DNA from: an uncultured Collinsella sp. | Lineage (GTDB): Bacteria; Actinomycetota; Coriobacteriia; Coriobacteriales; Coriobacteriaceae | NCBI GenBank assembly: GCA_902496115.1 | Contig: CABUZK010000038.1 | Location: forward strand, 1 to 18,209 | Reading direction: 5' to 3' | DNA: 18,209 bases | Part shown: piece after piece, positions 1-7,690 of the stretch | How the letters are laid out: each line of letters begins with the position of its first letter | Position numbering within the stretch: the stretch's first letter is position 1 | The notes under the pieces: model-generated | The model's database searches: none | What the model was told of the DNA's origin: nothing | The model's input: the letters and a program-made list of their open reading frames with translations, nothing else | Translations under genes and position numbers: made by a program

Positions 1-66
1 GGCGGTCGGCCCCATGCCGTCCTCCGTCGCCAGGAGGAAGAGCTCGACCTTCTCCCTGCTGTACAT
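1..66 (-). mobile_element. N-terminus of a probable IS3-family transposase OrfA (runs off left edge)
   Basis: A minus-strand ATG at 64-66 opens a frame that stays open for 22 codons to the window edge and begins MYSREKVELFLLATEDGMGP. A GGAGG Shine-Dalgarno lies 5 bases upstream. The start resembles the short helix-turn-helix OrfA proteins of IS3/IS150-group elements that I remember from coriobacteria. About 50 bases upstream, the sequence GTTGGACC within a GC-rich stretch resembles the left terminal repeat of IS150-like elements. What is seen is the open frame, the ribosome site and the terminus-like sequence. The family name is an inference from 22 residues. A small regulator with a similar N-terminus cannot be excluded. 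Confidence 0.5.
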
Positions 67-81
67 GCGAACCTCCAGTCC

Positions 82-98
82 GGACCGCTTCACGGTCC
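82..98. repeat. Short hairpin in the presumed IS leader
   Basis: GGACCG (82-87) and CGGTCC (93-98) form a 6-bp stem around a 5-base loop. The stop codon of the neighbouring minus-strand gene lies in the loop. No T-run follows on either strand, so this is not a convincing intrinsic terminator. Its position between the probable IS end and OrfA suggests a leader structure of the element. Confidence 0.4.
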
Positions 99-902
99 AA
101 CTTTCTGTCCGCACCCCCTATCGTAGAGAAAAAGATTGAACAGCTTTGATTTGAGCCGACCATCGGATTCATCGGCGGCAAACACGTTGGCTAGGCCCAT
201 AAGGTTATTGGCGAGCTTGCCAGGATCTTTGACGGGATATCGACCGGTATCATCGCTGGTTATTAGAATCAGAGGGAGCTTGCGCTGGCTGCTCAGAAGG
301 TTGTCGGAGAACTCGGCGTCAAAGTTCTCAAACGTCAGGCGCGTGCACGATGTGTTGACGACAGTCTCTCCAACGCACGCCTGATGATTGGGAAGCGAAA
401 ACAGAACCTTTGCGATGCGGGGAATATTGAGGTCCGGTTCTGGCAGTGGCCAGCCCACATATTCGGGCAGGGTCGCATAGGTGACTTTAATATTGACTAG
501 GCAGGAGTTGTCATCGGCCGTTTCAAGGCCAATGCAAGTGTGCCAGTGACGATACGAATAATGACTGTCGGGCTCGTCATATTCAAAGGCCCAAGCGACG
601 GGAATCCTGCCTCGCTTGTCATCAAAGGCTGCGCGAGTGCAAATGCTCACGCGACTGCCCGTGGTCATGCCTCCAGAATAGCCAACGGGATAGCTGAGGT
701 TTCCAAATATAAAGTCAGAGGCAACGTCTTTATTGCTTGATAAAAACTCAAAGGCGCTCTGCTCATGGCGCTTGCGCTGCTCTTTGTCGCGCACCCAGGT
801 GTAGATCTGGCGATACGCATCGACGATTGAGGGCGTGGTGGTCGAATAGGGCGAAAGCCTGAACTTTGCTCGGTAATGAATCTGTTCGTTTTCGGACCGC
901 AT
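90..902 (-). CDS. Unrecognised 270-aa protein, probably 3'-truncated by an IS insertion
   Basis: I do not recognise this protein with certainty. The start at 902 (MRSENEQIHYRAKF) is chosen because a GAGG site lies 5 bases upstream. An in-frame ATG at 983 would add 27 residues but has no visible ribosome site. The protein is soluble-looking, with no signal peptide or membrane segment. It has aromatic, charged blocks such as AWAFEYDEPDSHYSYRHWH in the middle and an LPLILITSDDTGRYPVKDP stretch near residues 205-225. A strand followed by 'DP..LA..L.GLA.V' recalls N-terminal domains of some large defence-island proteins, but this is a weak impression. The last 7-10 codons (about RGCGQKVGP) lie in what looks like the terminal repeat of an insertion sequence. 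The native protein was therefore probably longer. It is transcribed away from the defence operon at 1344. Confidence 0.6.
   Translation of the reverse strand: MRSENEQIHYRAKFRLSPYSTTTPSIVDAYRQIYTWVRDKEQRKRHEQSAFEFLSSNKDVASDFIFGNLSYPVGYSGGMTTGSRVSICTRAAFDDKRGRIPVAWAFEYDEPDSHYSYRHWHTCIGLETADDNSCLVNIKVTYATLPEYVGWPLPEPDLNIPRIAKVLFSLPNHQACVGETVVNTSCTRLTFENFDAEFSDNLLSSQRKLPLILITSDDTGRYPVKDPGKLANNLMGLANVFAADESDGRLKSKLFNLFLYDRGCGQKVGP
99..120 (-). mobile_element. Probable left terminus of the IS element
   Basis: Read on the minus strand, this segment runs TGCGGACAG then AAAGTTGGACC. It ends about 35 bases before the OrfA start codon, where the left inverted repeat of an IS3-family element is expected. 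IS3 elements normally begin with TG, which would place the end at base 113, but a few more outer bases up to about 122 may belong to it. The other terminus is outside the window, so the repeat pair cannot be verified. Confidence 0.35.
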
Positions 903-1172
903 GTTAGCCTCGCTTGCCTGGTGGCGTAATTGACCTGTAATGCTCAAGTGTAGGCGTTTGAGTAAAGGGCGCGCATCGAACAACGGGCATTAGGTGCCAA
1001 AGCGTCTGTAAGCGTGCTAATGAGCGCTGGTGACGCGGGAGTGATCACAAGGCATTCACGCCATTCGCAGCATTGTTGAGCAACAAACCGTGCGAGGTAA
1101 AAACGATTCCTTTTGCAGAAAACCCCATGACACGGCAAGCTGATTGAAAGACAATAGATAAAGCTGTAACAA

Positions 1173-1192
1173 GGGTGATTTATCGTTCACCC
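1173..1192. promoter_or_regulatory. Dyad GGGTGA-N8-TCACCC
   Basis: GGGTGA (1173-1178) and TCACCC (1187-1192) are perfect 6-bp inverted arms 8 bases apart, giving a centre-to-centre spacing of 14 bp. It lies in the long divergent spacer before the defence operon. The geometry would suit a dimeric repressor, or a short RNA hairpin in a long leader. The regulator is unknown. Confidence 0.3.
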
Positions 1193-1246
1193 CGGTATCA
1201 ATAAAACCCAGGAGATTTTTCGTGGCCATTCAGACGAAAACTCTTC

Positions 1247-1255
1247 GGGGGGGGG
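1247..1255 (+). repeat. Homopolymer tract of nine G
   Basis: Nine consecutive G residues lie 88 bases upstream of the helicase start and three bases before a perfect palindrome. Runs of this length are rare by chance. In several bacteria they act as slipped-strand (phase-variable) switches when placed in promoters. The tract is seen directly. Any switching role is inference. Confidence 0.55.
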
Positions 1256-1257
1256 TG

Positions 1258-1269
1258 CTCGCTAGCGAG
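1258..1269. promoter_or_regulatory. Perfect 12-bp palindrome CTCGCTAGCGAG
   Basis: The self-complementary sequence CTCGCTAGCGAG starts three bases after the G9 tract and ends 74 bases before the helicase start codon. It could be an operator for a dimeric regulator of the defence operon or a methylation-sensitive control site. No second copy was noticed in the window. Confidence 0.35.
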
Positions 1270-1343
1270 TGTCTTCCTTCGATAGACAATCCTAGCGTTA
1301 TCTTGCGACACGCCTTTTCGCTTCTCGTAAAGCGGGGCGCGTG

Positions 1344-4300
1344 ATGGCAAAGCTAGCAGAGATAACGCCCGGTACGCGCGTTCGCGGTATCGCGGGGGAT
1401 TCGCCCGTGACCATTAAGGCTGTCGAATGGCATGGCGATTCCATCTTAAACGTAACCTACAAGACGGACCAGGGCGCACTGGATGACCAACTTCTCTTCG
1501 ATACAGACGAGGATAAATACATCATCGAAAAGTCCAGCGCCTGGGCGTTCGATGCCGACCCCGATGACCTGCGACTCGTGTCCGAGGCATATCGCATAGG
1601 TTTGGCTCATCTGTTCGATCCCTATCTGGCTATTCGCACGTCGTCTATCGAGCCGCTGCCGCACCAGATTTCGGCCGTCTACAAGGAAATGCTGCCGCGC
1701 TTGCCGCTGCGTTATGTGCTGGCGGACGACCCCGGTGCAGGCAAGACCATCATGACGGGTCTCCTAATAAAAGAAATGATTGCTCGCGGCGATCTTAGGC
1801 GTTGCCTTATCGTGGCTCCCGGTAATCTTGTGGAACAGTGGCAAGACGAGCTATGGCAAAAGTTTGGGCTCAAATTCCGCTTGCTTACAAATGATGTTCT
1901 GGAGTCTTCTGCTACCGGGAATCCCTTCGACGAGGTCGATTTTTGTATCGGCCGCTTAGATAAGCTGGCTCGCAACGACGAGATCCAAAAGAAGCTAAGG
2001 GCAACTTCGTGGGATCTTGTGGTGTGCGACGAGGCCCACAAGATGAGCGCGACAAACTTTGGCGGCGAGTTTAAACCGACCAAACGCTATAAGCTCGGTC
2101 AGCTCTTGGGTGACACAACCGAAAACTTGTTGCTTCTGACGGCTACGCCTCACAACGGTAAGCCGGCTGACTTCCGCTACTTTATGGCGCTCGTGGACAA
2201 GGACCGGTTTGCGGGAGGCAATCGCGTTAAGAATCCTGCGGCGCGCTCCACTGCCGGCCAGGCTCAGGGCCTTCCGCCCGCCGCTTCGCTTGACTGCGAT
2301 GTTTCCGATGTGATGCGTCGCCTCGTGAAAGAGGAGCTGCTCAAGTTCGATGGACGCCCGCTATTCCCCGAGCGCTGCGCCTACACAGTCGAATACGACC
2401 TATCTCCTGCCGAGCAGGAGCTCTATGACTCGGTGACTCATTACGTCACCGAGGAGTTTAACCGTGCGGAGCGCTTGGGTGGCAAGCATAAGAACAGCGT
2501 CGGCTTTGCTTTGACTATCTTGCAGCGTCGTCTTGCGTCGAGTCCCGAGGCCATCTATCAGTCGCTTCGACGTCGCCGCATACGGCTTGAGTCCAAGCTC
2601 GCCGAGGCAAAAAGCGTTGCGAGCGGCAAGGTCGCCTATACAGATAAATGGGGCATCGATTCCAGAGATTTTGATGAGGACGATTACGACTCCGAAGAGT
2701 ACGAGCAAATGGAAGATGACGTCGTAGACACCGCTTCTGCGGCGGCGACTGCGGCTGAGCTCGATGCCGAGATCGCGATTTTACGCACGCTCGAGCGCAA
2801 GGCAAACGATGTTCGCATTAGTGGCGAGGACCGTAAGTGGGAGGAGCTTTCGCGACTGCTGCAAGACGATTCCAATATGTTTGGTATGGACGGTCGACGT
2901 GAGAAACTGATCATCTTTACCGAACACAAGGACACACTGAACTACCTCGCAGGGAAGATCGGCTCCCTCCTGGGTGACCGTTCTGCCGTGCTCACCATTA
3001 AGGGCGGTATGACGCGCGACGAGCGCCATCGTGCCGAGGAAATGTTCAAGCAGGATGCGAACTCGCGCATCCTTGTCGCTACGGATGCCGCCGGCGAGGG
3101 CATTAACCTACAGCGTGCGCACCTTATGATCAACTACGACCTGCCGTGGAATCCCAATCGACTTGAGCAGCGCTTCGGTCGTATTCACCGCATCGGTCAA
3201 ACCGAAGTATGTCATCTGTGGAACCTTGTCTCCACGCAGACGCGCGAGGGAGAAGTATTCCAACGTCTGTTCAGCAAGCTCGAGGTGGAACGTGCCGCGC
3301 TGGGCGGCAAGGTTTTCGACATCTTGGGCAGAGTTACCTTTGAAGGCAAGACGCTCCGTGACTTGCTCCTCGATGCGATTCGCTATGGCGATGACCCCGA
3401 GGTGCGGGCGCGACTCAACCAGGTAGTCGATGCATCGCTCGATACGAGCTCTATTAAACGGCTTCTCAAAGAGTATGCGCTCACCGATGACGTTATGGAC
3501 GCTCGCGGCGTAAGCGCTATTCGCGAGGACATGGAACGCATGGAGGCGCGCAAGCTCGAGCCGCACTTTATCCAGGCATTTTTCATGGCGGCAATGAAAC
3601 GCTTGGGAGGACGCGTGGCATCTCGCGAGTCTGGCAGGTTCGAGGTGCTCGAAGTGCCGTTCTCGGTTCGCTCGATGAGCATGGGCGGCGAATGCGGTCA
3701 CGTGCTTGCCTCCTATGAGCGTATTTGCTTTGACAAAGAATCTAAAGAGGGTCCTGGACTCGTTCCCGCGGAGTTGGTATGCCCCGGTGAGCCGCTTTTG
3801 GATGCAACGGTGAAGGTGCTGATTGGCCAAATGGGTTCGGCGCTTAAGCGGGGCTGTGTGCTCGTGGACGATAGAGATTTTGGAGACAAGCCGAGACTCT
3901 TGCTCTATATCGAGAACTCCGTCCAGGACGACACGACGCTGGCCGATGGCACCAAACGTACGGTATCCAAAGAGTTTAGGTTCGTTGAGGTTGACGCTGC
4001 GGGCGAAGCTCGTGATGCGGGCTATGCGCCCTATTTGGACTATCGCGGCCCTCGTCCGTCCGAGGCATCTGCCGCGCACACTATCGCTTCTGAGCAGGAG
4101 TGGCTTACCGGCGACATTGACGCGCTTGCCATGGATTTCGCCATTCGCGAGATCCTCCCTGTGAGCCTCAAAGAGGTACGCAATCGTCGTATTCCGCAGG
4201 TCGAGAAGATCGAGCGAGCCGTTGACGCGCGTCTTACCGACGAGGCCAATTATTGGGATGGTCGCGCGTGGGAGCTGGAGGAGAAAGAAAAGCAAGGCAA

Positions 4301-4910
4301 GAAGACACGCCTGAGCTCTCTGAATGCTCGTCGTCGCGCCGACGATCTGCGCGACCGTAGACAAATGCGCTTGGCGGAGCTGCAGCGCGAAAAGACCATC
4401 ACTCCCGCGACTCCGAGGGTGCTGGGCGGCGCGCTTGTGATTCCAGTTGGCATGCTACCCCACGACTCGCATGCCACCACCGAATCCAGTGCGGCAGGCA
4501 GGCGCGAGGTAGAGCTTGCCGGCATGCGTGCCGTCATGGCTATCGAGCGGGAGCTGGGTTTTACGCCGCGGGATCGAAGCGCAGATAACTGTGGCTACGA
4601 CATCGAATCCGCGGTGCCCGATGAGCTTCGTGTTAAGGGGCCGGCGTTGCGAATGATTGAGGTCAAGGGTCGCACCGCGGGCGCCACTACGGTCACCGTC
4701 TCGCACAACGAAGTGATGTGTGCGCTCAACAGGCCAGATGCCTTTGTGCTCGCACTGGTCGAGGTCGATGGAAACACGACCCGAACTTCTTACATCGCAC
4801 ATCCATTTACAAGTCCGCCGGATTATGCCGCGGCAAGCACGAACTACGACATCGAACGCCTCAAGGAAGCGGGCGATGTGATACTAGAGAGGGAGCAGAC
4901 ATGGCAGTAA
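1344..4910 (+). CDS. SNF2-type helicase with C-terminal DUF3883 domain (Hma-like defence system helicase)
   Basis: This 1188-residue superfamily 2 helicase/translocase probably moves along invading DNA. Visible motifs are Walker A DDPGAGKT (K134), the DEAH box at 229-232, TATPH at 266-270, and motif VI QRFGRIHRIGQ at 609-619. The second RecA-like lobe spans about residues 520-640. A strongly acidic insert lies near 441-462. The C-terminus (about 1060-1165) looks like DUF3883/NOV_C, with D1086 and E1106-V-K1108 in a PD-(D/E)xK-like arrangement, so a nuclease function is possible. I chose ATG 1344 because GGGG (1334-1337) lies 6 bases upstream. GTG 1341 is an in-frame alternative that adds one residue. 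It overlaps the following methylase gene by 10 bases. Together with the DUF1156 and DUF499 partners it fits the helicase-methylase-ATPase defence type. It also resembles DrmD of DISARM, but the DISARM core genes are absent. Confidence 0.88.
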   Translation: MAKLAEITPGTRVRGIAGDSPVTIKAVEWHGDSILNVTYKTDQGALDDQLLFDTDEDKYIIEKSSAWAFDADPDDLRLVSEAYRIGLAHLFDPYLAIRTSSIEPLPHQISAVYKEMLPRLPLRYVLADDPGAGKTIMTGLLIKEMIARGDLRRCLIVAPGNLVEQWQDELWQKFGLKFRLLTNDVLESSATGNPFDEVDFCIGRLDKLARNDEIQKKLRATSWDLVVCDEAHKMSATNFGGEFKPTKRYKLGQLLGDTTENLLLLTATPHNGKPADFRYFMALVDKDRFAGGNRVKNPAARSTAGQAQGLPPAASLDCDVSDVMRRLVKEELLKFDGRPLFPERCAYTVEYDLSPAEQELYDSVTHYVTEEFNRAERLGGKHKNSVGFALTILQRRLASSPEAIYQSLRRRRIRLESKLAEAKSVASGKVAYTDKWGIDSRDFDEDDYDSEEYEQMEDDVVDTASAAATAAELDAEIAILRTLERKANDVRISGEDRKWEELSRLLQDDSNMFGMDGRREKLIIFTEHKDTLNYLAGKIGSLLGDRSAVLTIKGGMTRDERHRAEEMFKQDANSRILVATDAAGEGINLQRAHLMINYDLPWNPNRLEQRFGRIHRIGQTEVCHLWNLVSTQTREGEVFQRLFSKLEVERAALGGKVFDILGRVTFEGKTLRDLLLDAIRYGDDPEVRARLNQVVDASLDTSSIKRLLKEYALTDDVMDARGVSAIREDMERMEARKLEPHFIQAFFMAAMKRLGGRVASRESGRFEVLEVPFSVRSMSMGGECGHVLASYERICFDKESKEGPGLVPAELVCPGEPLLDATVKVLIGQMGSALKRGCVLVDDRDFGDKPRLLLYIENSVQDDTTLADGTKRTVSKEFRFVEVDAAGEARDAGYAPYLDYRGPRPSEASAAHTIASEQEWLTGDIDALAMDFAIREILPVSLKEVRNRRIPQVEKIERAVDARLTDEANYWDGRAWELEEKEKQGKKTRLSSLNARRRADDLRDRRQMRLAELQREKTITPATPRVLGGALVIPVGMLPHDSHATTESSAAGRREVELAGMRAVMAIERELGFTPRDRSADNCGYDIESAVPDELRVKGPALRMIEVKGRTAGATTVTVSHNEVMCALNRPDAFVLALVEVDGNTTRTSYIAHPFTSPPDYAAASTNYDIERLKEAGDVILEREQTWQ

Positions 4911-7672
4911 AGAAGAAGCTCATCGAGGTGGCTCTGCCGCTCGACGATATCAATGCGGCGTCTGCACGCGAGAAGTCCATCCGCCATGGGCATCCCTCGA
5001 CGCTGCATCTCTGGTGGGCCCGCCGCCCGCTGGCCGCGGCGCGCGCTGTCATCTGGTCGTCGCTGGTGGACGACCCGTCGGCGCATCCCGAGGAGTTCCC
5101 CACCGTGGAGGAGCAGGCTGCCGAGCGCGAGCGCCTGTTCGGCATTCTGCGCGAGCTCGTGGTGTGGGAAAACTCCAATAACGATCGCGTGCTTAATGCC
5201 GCCAAGGCTGAGATTAAAAAGTCGATGGGCGACGAATTGCCGCCCCTGCTGGATCCTTTTGCAGGCGGAGGTGCCATTCCGTTGGAGGCGCAGCGTCTGG
5301 GCCTTAAGGCATATGCGCAGGACCTCAATCCGGTGGCCGTTACCATCAATAAGGCAATGATTGAGATTCCGCCGCTGTTCGCGGACAAGCCCGCCGTTAA
5401 CCCCGAGGCCCGTGGCAAGCTAACCAATGGAGGCTGGAGTGGTAACGCTGGCCTGGCTGCTGACGTTAAGTACTACGGCTCCTGGATGAAGGAAGAGGCC
5501 GCCCGCCGCATCGGATACCTGTATCCCAAAGTCAAGGTGCCGGCCGAACAGGGCGGCGGCAAGGCGACCGTCATCGCATGGCTGTGGACCCGCACCGTCA
5601 AGTGCCCCAACCCCGCCTGCGGGCACGAGGCAATCCTCGTGCGCTCGTTCGATCTCTCCAAGAAGAAGGGCAAGGAGTGGCACGTCGAGCCCGTCTGCGA
5701 GGACGGCGAGGTACGCTTTGAGGTCGCGCCTGGCAAGGCGAAGCAGGACGGCACGGTGAACCGCCGCGGCGCGACCTGCGTGCACTGCGGGACACCTATA
5801 GATTTCAAATACGTCAGGGCGGAAGGCCGCGCGCACCGCATGGGCGAAAAACTTATGGCGATTGTTGCCGAAGGTAAGCGTGGGAGGGTTTATTGCGCGC
5901 CAAACGATGAACAGGCATCCGTAGCGGACATCCCAAAGCCAGACGAATATCCCGATGCGGATATCGCATCTAACCCCAGGGACTTCAAGACTCCCAACTA
6001 TGGTCTCGCAACTTTTTCTCAGCTCTTTACCAATCGACAGCTGACGGCGCTGACGACGTTCTCGGAGCTCGTCGGCGAGGCGCAGAAAAAGGCCGAGGCA
6101 GACGCCACTGCTGCCGGGCTGCCCGATGACGGCGTGGGCCTGGCGGACGGCGGCACCGGCGCCCGCGCCTACGGCGAGGCTATCGGCGTGTACTTGGCAA
6201 ATCTTGTCGATCAGCTTGCAAACCACAATTCGTCAATCTGCAGCTGGCACGCCGGGAACACGCAACTCAGGAATGTTTTCTCGCGTCAAGCCATTCCAAT
6301 GACATGGGACTATGCAGAAAGTAATCCGTTCTGCAACTCATCTGGCTGCTTCGACAACCTGTTTATCCGGATGACAGAGGCCTTTCAGGGGCTTCCGAGC
6401 ATCGTTAGCAAGCCAGGTATCGTTCGGCAATTTGACGCTCAGAGCGATAACGGCATGCGAAACATTGTTGTCTCAACCGATCCCCCGTACTACGACAACA
6501 TCGGTTATGCAGACCTATCGGATTTCTTTTATGTCTGGCTGCGCCAATCGTTGCGACGCACTTACCCCAGACTTTTTAGCACCATGCTCGTGCCCAAGCA
6601 CGAGGAGCTTGTGGCCACGCCTTATCGGGAAAGCCGCGGCAAGGACGGCGCGCGTGACTTCTTTGAAGAGGGCATGTTCAGTGCATTCAAACAGATTTGT
6701 AAATATGCTTGTGATGACGTCCCTGTAACTATCTACTATGCCTTCAAACAAAGCGAGACCGAATCGACTAATGATGTCGAATCCACTGCGTCGACGGGCT
6801 GGGAGACAATGCTCTCTGCTATCATCCGCGCGGGGTTCTCTATCACTGGAACCTGGCCCATGCGAACCGAAATGGGCTCTCGTATGATTGCTTCGGGCAC
6901 CAATGCTCTCGCGTCCTCCATCGTGCTCGTGTGCCGCAAGCGCCCCGAGGGCGCGCCCATGGGGACGCGCCGCGACTTCGTGATGGCGCTCAAGCGTGAG
7001 CTGGGACCTGCGCTCGATAAGCTTCGTTCTTCGAATATCGCGCCTGTTGACCTTGCGCAGTCGGCTATTGGACCTGGTATTGGCGTGTATTCGCGCTACA
7101 GCCAGGTGCTCGAGGCCGACGGTAGCCCCATGACGGTGCGTGCAGCGCTGCAACTTATCAACCAAGAGGTGGATGCGTACTTTAGCGACCAGGATGGCGA
7201 GCTCGATCGCGAGAGCCGCTTCTGCGTCGATCTTTATACGCAGAAAGCCTTTGACACCATTAAGTTCGGAGAAGCCGACGTGCTTGCTCGCGCTAAGAAC
7301 GTTTCCATCGAAGGGCTGGCAGCCCAAGGGCTCCTTGCTTCCGTTAAGGGAAATGTGCACTTGCTCGACCGTAGCGAGGTGTCGGAGCGCGTTGACTTTA
7401 AGGCGCCTACTTGGCTTACGACCCAGCAGCTTACGCATGCGCTCGAGGAGGGCGGTGTTACGGCTTGCGCCAAGATCGTTAGCCAGACACTTGGTGGCCG
7501 TGCGGATGGTGCCAAGGCGCTGGCGTATCGCCTCTTTACCATTGCGGACAAGCGCAACTGGCAGCAGGAGGCCTTCGCGTACAACTCGCTTGTTACGGCA
7601 TGGCCCGAGATTCAGTCAAAGGCTGCGCAGCTTGCTGTCGAGCGTCCCATGCAAGACTCGCTTTTCGATTAA
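4901..7672 (+). CDS. DUF1156-containing adenine-type DNA methyltransferase (Hma-like methylase)
   Basis: This 923-residue DNA methyltransferase probably marks host DNA as self by N6-adenine methylation. The N-terminus (KKLIEVALPLDDINAASARE, then a HPSTLHLWWARRPLAAARAV block) is the DUF1156 signature. The AdoMet-binding motif is DPFAGGG at 118-124 and the catalytic motif is DPPY at 527-530. Between them, Cys235, Cys240, Cys293 and Cys296 form a probable zinc ribbon in an insert that may contribute to target recognition. The frame stays open upstream to 4718. I chose ATG 4901 because GGGAG lies 5 bases upstream, the DUF1156 motif starts here, and the longer form would overlap the whole helicase C-terminal domain. 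The 10-base overlap with the helicase gene suggests translational coupling. Local GC swings from about 83% (6121-6180) to about 45% (6181-6240), suggesting mosaic recombination. Confidence 0.88.
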   Translation: MAVKKKLIEVALPLDDINAASAREKSIRHGHPSTLHLWWARRPLAAARAVIWSSLVDDPSAHPEEFPTVEEQAAERERLFGILRELVVWENSNNDRVLNAAKAEIKKSMGDELPPLLDPFAGGGAIPLEAQRLGLKAYAQDLNPVAVTINKAMIEIPPLFADKPAVNPEARGKLTNGGWSGNAGLAADVKYYGSWMKEEAARRIGYLYPKVKVPAEQGGGKATVIAWLWTRTVKCPNPACGHEAILVRSFDLSKKKGKEWHVEPVCEDGEVRFEVAPGKAKQDGTVNRRGATCVHCGTPIDFKYVRAEGRAHRMGEKLMAIVAEGKRGRVYCAPNDEQASVADIPKPDEYPDADIASNPRDFKTPNYGLATFSQLFTNRQLTALTTFSELVGEAQKKAEADATAAGLPDDGVGLADGGTGARAYGEAIGVYLANLVDQLANHNSSICSWHAGNTQLRNVFSRQAIPMTWDYAESNPFCNSSGCFDNLFIRMTEAFQGLPSIVSKPGIVRQFDAQSDNGMRNIVVSTDPPYYDNIGYADLSDFFYVWLRQSLRRTYPRLFSTMLVPKHEELVATPYRESRGKDGARDFFEEGMFSAFKQICKYACDDVPVTIYYAFKQSETESTNDVESTASTGWETMLSAIIRAGFSITGTWPMRTEMGSRMIASGTNALASSIVLVCRKRPEGAPMGTRRDFVMALKRELGPALDKLRSSNIAPVDLAQSAIGPGIGVYSRYSQVLEADGSPMTVRAALQLINQEVDAYFSDQDGELDRESRFCVDLYTQKAFDTIKFGEADVLARAKNVSIEGLAAQGLLASVKGNVHLLDRSEVSERVDFKAPTWLTTQQLTHALEEGGVTACAKIVSQTLGGRADGAKALAYRLFTIADKRNWQQEAFAYNSLVTAWPEIQSKAAQLAVERPMQDSLFD

Positions 7673-7690
7673 GTCCCAAGGAGATAAACC

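Larger units (their letters stand above)
903..1343. other. 441-base divergent intergenic region upstream of the defence operon
   Basis: I see no convincing gene here. A 64-codon minus-strand frame (944-1138) has no good ribosome site and no recognisable product. The region holds the 5' ends of the two divergent units (902 on minus, 1344 on plus). It also holds a 6-bp dyad at 1173-1192, nine G residues at 1247-1255 and a 12-bp palindrome at 1258-1269, each listed separately. A TTGAAA (1144-1149) with TAACAA (1167-1172) at 17-base spacing is a weak sigma-70-like candidate on the plus strand. No strong promoter is evident. Confidence 0.6.

Noticed and set aside
944..1138. 64-codon minus-strand frame upstream of the 902 gene
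   Set aside because: It has no ribosome site and no recognisable composition or motif, and it overlaps the better start of the neighbouring gene.
3108..4364. 418-codon minus-strand open frame
   Set aside because: It lies wholly antisense to the helicase gene, whose motifs are clear. It is a shadow of GC-rich codon usage.
4718..4900. Upstream extension of the methylase frame
   Set aside because: The extra 61 residues overlap the helicase DUF3883 domain, have no family similarity, and ATG 4901 has a good ribosome site.
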